From: Candidatus Adiutrix sp.
GTDB lineage: Bacteria; Desulfobacterota; Desulfarculia; Adiutricales; Adiutricaceae
Assembly (NCBI GenBank): GCA_031285975.1
Contig: JAITVE010000198.1
Span: forward strand, 1-8,541
Length of the DNA: 8,541 bases
Direction of reading: 5' to 3'
Shown here: piece by piece, positions 7,313-8,541 of the stretch
Numbering within the stretch: position 1 is the stretch's first letter
Layout: each line of letters opens with the position of its first letter
Position numbers and translations under genes: made by a program
The notes under the pieces: model-generated
The model's database searches: none
The model's input: the letters and a program-made list of their open reading frames with translations, nothing else
Told to the model about the DNA's origin: nothing

Positions 7313-8088
7313 TGGAAAACATTCTCTATGAACAACATGAACACACCGGCCTGCTGACCATCAGCCGCCCCAAGGCCTTGAACGCCTTGAACAGCGCCTT
7401 ATTGGGCGAGCTTTCAGCGCAGTTGGATGAACTGGCCGAAAGCGGCATCCGCTGCCTGATAGTGACCGGGGCAGGGGAGAAGGCTTTTGTGGCCGGGGCC
7501 GATATCACGGAAATGCTTGACCTGAACCCCGAACAGGCCGCCAGTTTCAGCGACCTGGGCAACGGGGTTCTGGAAAAGCTGGAAAATTTCCACAGCCCGG
7601 TTATCGCGGCGGTGAACGGCTTTGCCCTTGGCGGCGGCTGTGAACTGAGCCTGGCCTGCGACATCAGGATAGCCTCTGAAAACGCCGTCTTCGCATTGCC
7701 GGAGCTTGGCCTGGGGATAATACCGGGCTATGGCGGCTTGCAGCGTTTGTCCCGCCTCGTCGGCTTGGGCATGGCCAGGGAACTGGTGTATACGGGCCGC
7801 AAGGTACAGGCGGCGGAAGCGAAGGAACTGGGTTTGGTGAACCGGGTGCTGCCCCCCGCCGAACTGTTGGACAAGTGCCGGGAACTGGCCGGGCAAATCG
7901 CGCGGAACGCCCCCCTGGCGGTGAAGGCGGCCAAAAAAGTCATCAACGCCAACATCGGCCTGGAGCTTGCGGCCAGTTACAGGCTGGAACGCACGCCTTT
8001 CGCCAGCATGTTTTCCACCGCCGACCGTCAAAACGCCATGAGCGCCTTTGTGGAAAAAAAGAAGCCGATGCCCTTCACTGGAAAATAA
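7312..8088 (+). CDS. crt: Enoyl-CoA hydratase (crotonase), short-chain
   Basis: Cytoplasmic hydratase that adds water to crotonyl-CoA to give 3-hydroxybutyryl-CoA. It has 258 residues, the usual length for a monofunctional crotonase. The CoA/oxyanion segments are AFVAGADITEM (58-68) and FALGGGCELSLACDIR (104-119), and both catalytic glutamates are present: E111 (GGGCE) and E131 (LPELGLGIIPGYGG). The protein resembles clostridial Crt from end to end, including RPKALNALNS near the N-terminus, RLSRLVGLGMA in the middle and FSTADRQNAMSAFVEKKKP at the C-terminus. That last segment typifies crotonases in butyrate-type C4 pathways. GAGAGG (7301-7306) precedes the ATG, which overlaps the thiolase stop by one base. 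The hbd gene follows after 19 bp. In this operon it takes up the crotonyl-CoA made by AbfD. Confidence 0.95.
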   Translation: MENILYEQHEHTGLLTISRPKALNALNSALLGELSAQLDELAESGIRCLIVTGAGEKAFVAGADITEMLDLNPEQAASFSDLGNGVLEKLENFHSPVIAAVNGFALGGGCELSLACDIRIASENAVFALPELGLGIIPGYGGLQRLSRLVGLGMARELVYTGRKVQAAEAKELGLVNRVLPPAELLDKCRELAGQIARNAPLAVKAAKKVINANIGLELAASYRLERTPFASMFSTADRQNAMSAFVEKKKPMPFTGK

Positions 8089-8107
8089 CCGTATGCGAGG
8101 AAAAATC

Positions 8108-8541
8108 ATGAAAATAGGAATCGTCGGCGCCGGAACCATGGGCGGCGGTATCGCCCAGGCTTTCGCCGCCGCCGGAAAATACAGCGTGACCCTGTGCGAC
8201 GTATCTGTTGATTTCGCCAACAAGGGTTTAGCCCGTATTCTAGCCCGGCTGGACAAATCCGTTGAAAAAGGCCGGATGGACAAGGCCGCCGCCCAAAAGA
8301 TTCTGGCGGCGATCACGGCTGCGGAAAGAAACGCCCTGGCGGGCTGCGATCTGGTTATTGAGGCCGCCCTGGAGGATATTGCGCTGAAAAAGGAACTTTT
8401 CGCGGAACAGGACAAACTGTGCCCGCCTGACACCATTTTTGCCACCAACACCTCATCGTGCTCCATCACCGCCATCGGCAGCGCCATAAGCCGCCCCCTC
8501 ACCGGGATGCACTTCTTCAACCCCGCTGAAACCATGAAGCT
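8108..8541 (+). CDS. hbd: 3-hydroxybutyryl-CoA dehydrogenase, N-terminal part (3' end outside window)
   Basis: NAD(P)-dependent cytoplasmic enzyme that oxidises 3-hydroxybutyryl-CoA to acetoacetyl-CoA. The frame is open from the ATG at 8108 to the window edge: 144 complete codons plus two bases, about half of the usual 280-residue protein. The Rossmann fold begins at once with IGIVGAGTMGGGIAQAFA (G7-x-G9-x-x-G12). D31 after the second strand is placed to bind the adenine ribose, which favours NAD over NADP. Further hallmarks are DLVIEAALED (81-90), NTSSCSIT (114-121, with S116 at the catalytic serine position) and GMHFFNPAETMKL (133-145, with the catalytic histidine H135). GAGGA at 8097-8101 is well spaced for this start. 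The remaining active-site Asn and the C-terminal dimerisation domain lie beyond the window. It links crotonase to thiolase and yields the reduced cofactor of the pathway. Confidence 0.94.
   Translation, partial: MKIGIVGAGTMGGGIAQAFAAAGKYSVTLCDVSVDFANKGLARILARLDKSVEKGRMDKAAAQKILAAITAAERNALAGCDLVIEAALEDIALKKELFAEQDKLCPPDTIFATNTSSCSITAIGSAISRPLTGMHFFNPAETMK

Noticed and set aside
7414..8535. 373-residue minus-strand open frame opposite crotonase and hbd
   Set aside because: It spans two well-identified plus-strand genes and their junction and has low-complexity composition, so it is a shadow of codon bias.

Overview
The window reads as one continuous catabolic gene cluster, entirely on the plus strand, with no mobile element, RNA gene or CRISPR array. 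It is GC-rich with short or overlapping gene junctions. The gene content points to an anaerobic bacterium: a TRAP transporter, a 4-hydroxybutyryl-CoA dehydratase (an oxygen-sensitive flavin/iron-sulfur enzyme in clostridia) and a clostridial-type crotonase/3-hydroxybutyryl-CoA dehydrogenase/thiolase set. The base composition and TRAP-rich context would suit a Desulfovibrionales-like or similar Gram-negative anaerobe. That placement is a weak inference; no taxonomic marker lies in the window.

Layout. (1) 1-2368: a TRAP-type uptake system, with the C-terminal part of the periplasmic binding protein DctP, the small membrane subunit DctQ and the large membrane subunit DctM. (2) 2394-3092: a GntR-family regulator with an FCD ligand-binding domain, placed inside the cluster between transporter and enzymes. 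(3) 3118-4608: a full-length UxaA-family (altronate/galactarate dehydratase-type) lyase. (4) 4609-4682: the longest gap between genes, holding a perfect 10-bp hairpin and the ribosome binding site of the next gene. (5) 4683-8541: four genes, abfD-thiolase-crotonase-hbd, nearly touching each other; the last runs off the window end.

How they fit together. The last four genes encode an unbroken route: 4-hydroxybutyryl-CoA to crotonyl-CoA (AbfD), to 3-hydroxybutyryl-CoA (crotonase), to acetoacetyl-CoA (Hbd), to two acetyl-CoA (thiolase). The TRAP system should import an organic acid, and the FCD regulator probably senses it or a metabolite. The open question is the UxaA-family enzyme. It normally removes water from sugar acids and has no place in known 4-hydroxybutyrate fermentation. 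Its position between transporter and AbfD suggests that the imported compound is a hydroxylated acid that must first be dehydrated before entering the 4-hydroxybutyryl-CoA route. No CoA transferase or ligase, 4-hydroxybutyrate dehydrogenase or succinate semialdehyde dehydrogenase is visible, so the step linking the UxaA product to the CoA pathway is missing here and may lie outside the window.

Two stable perfect inverted repeats, at 3013-3040 (inside the end of the regulator gene) and 4627-4650 (after uxaA), bracket the uxaA-like gene. Neither has a U-tract, so neither looks like an ordinary terminator.
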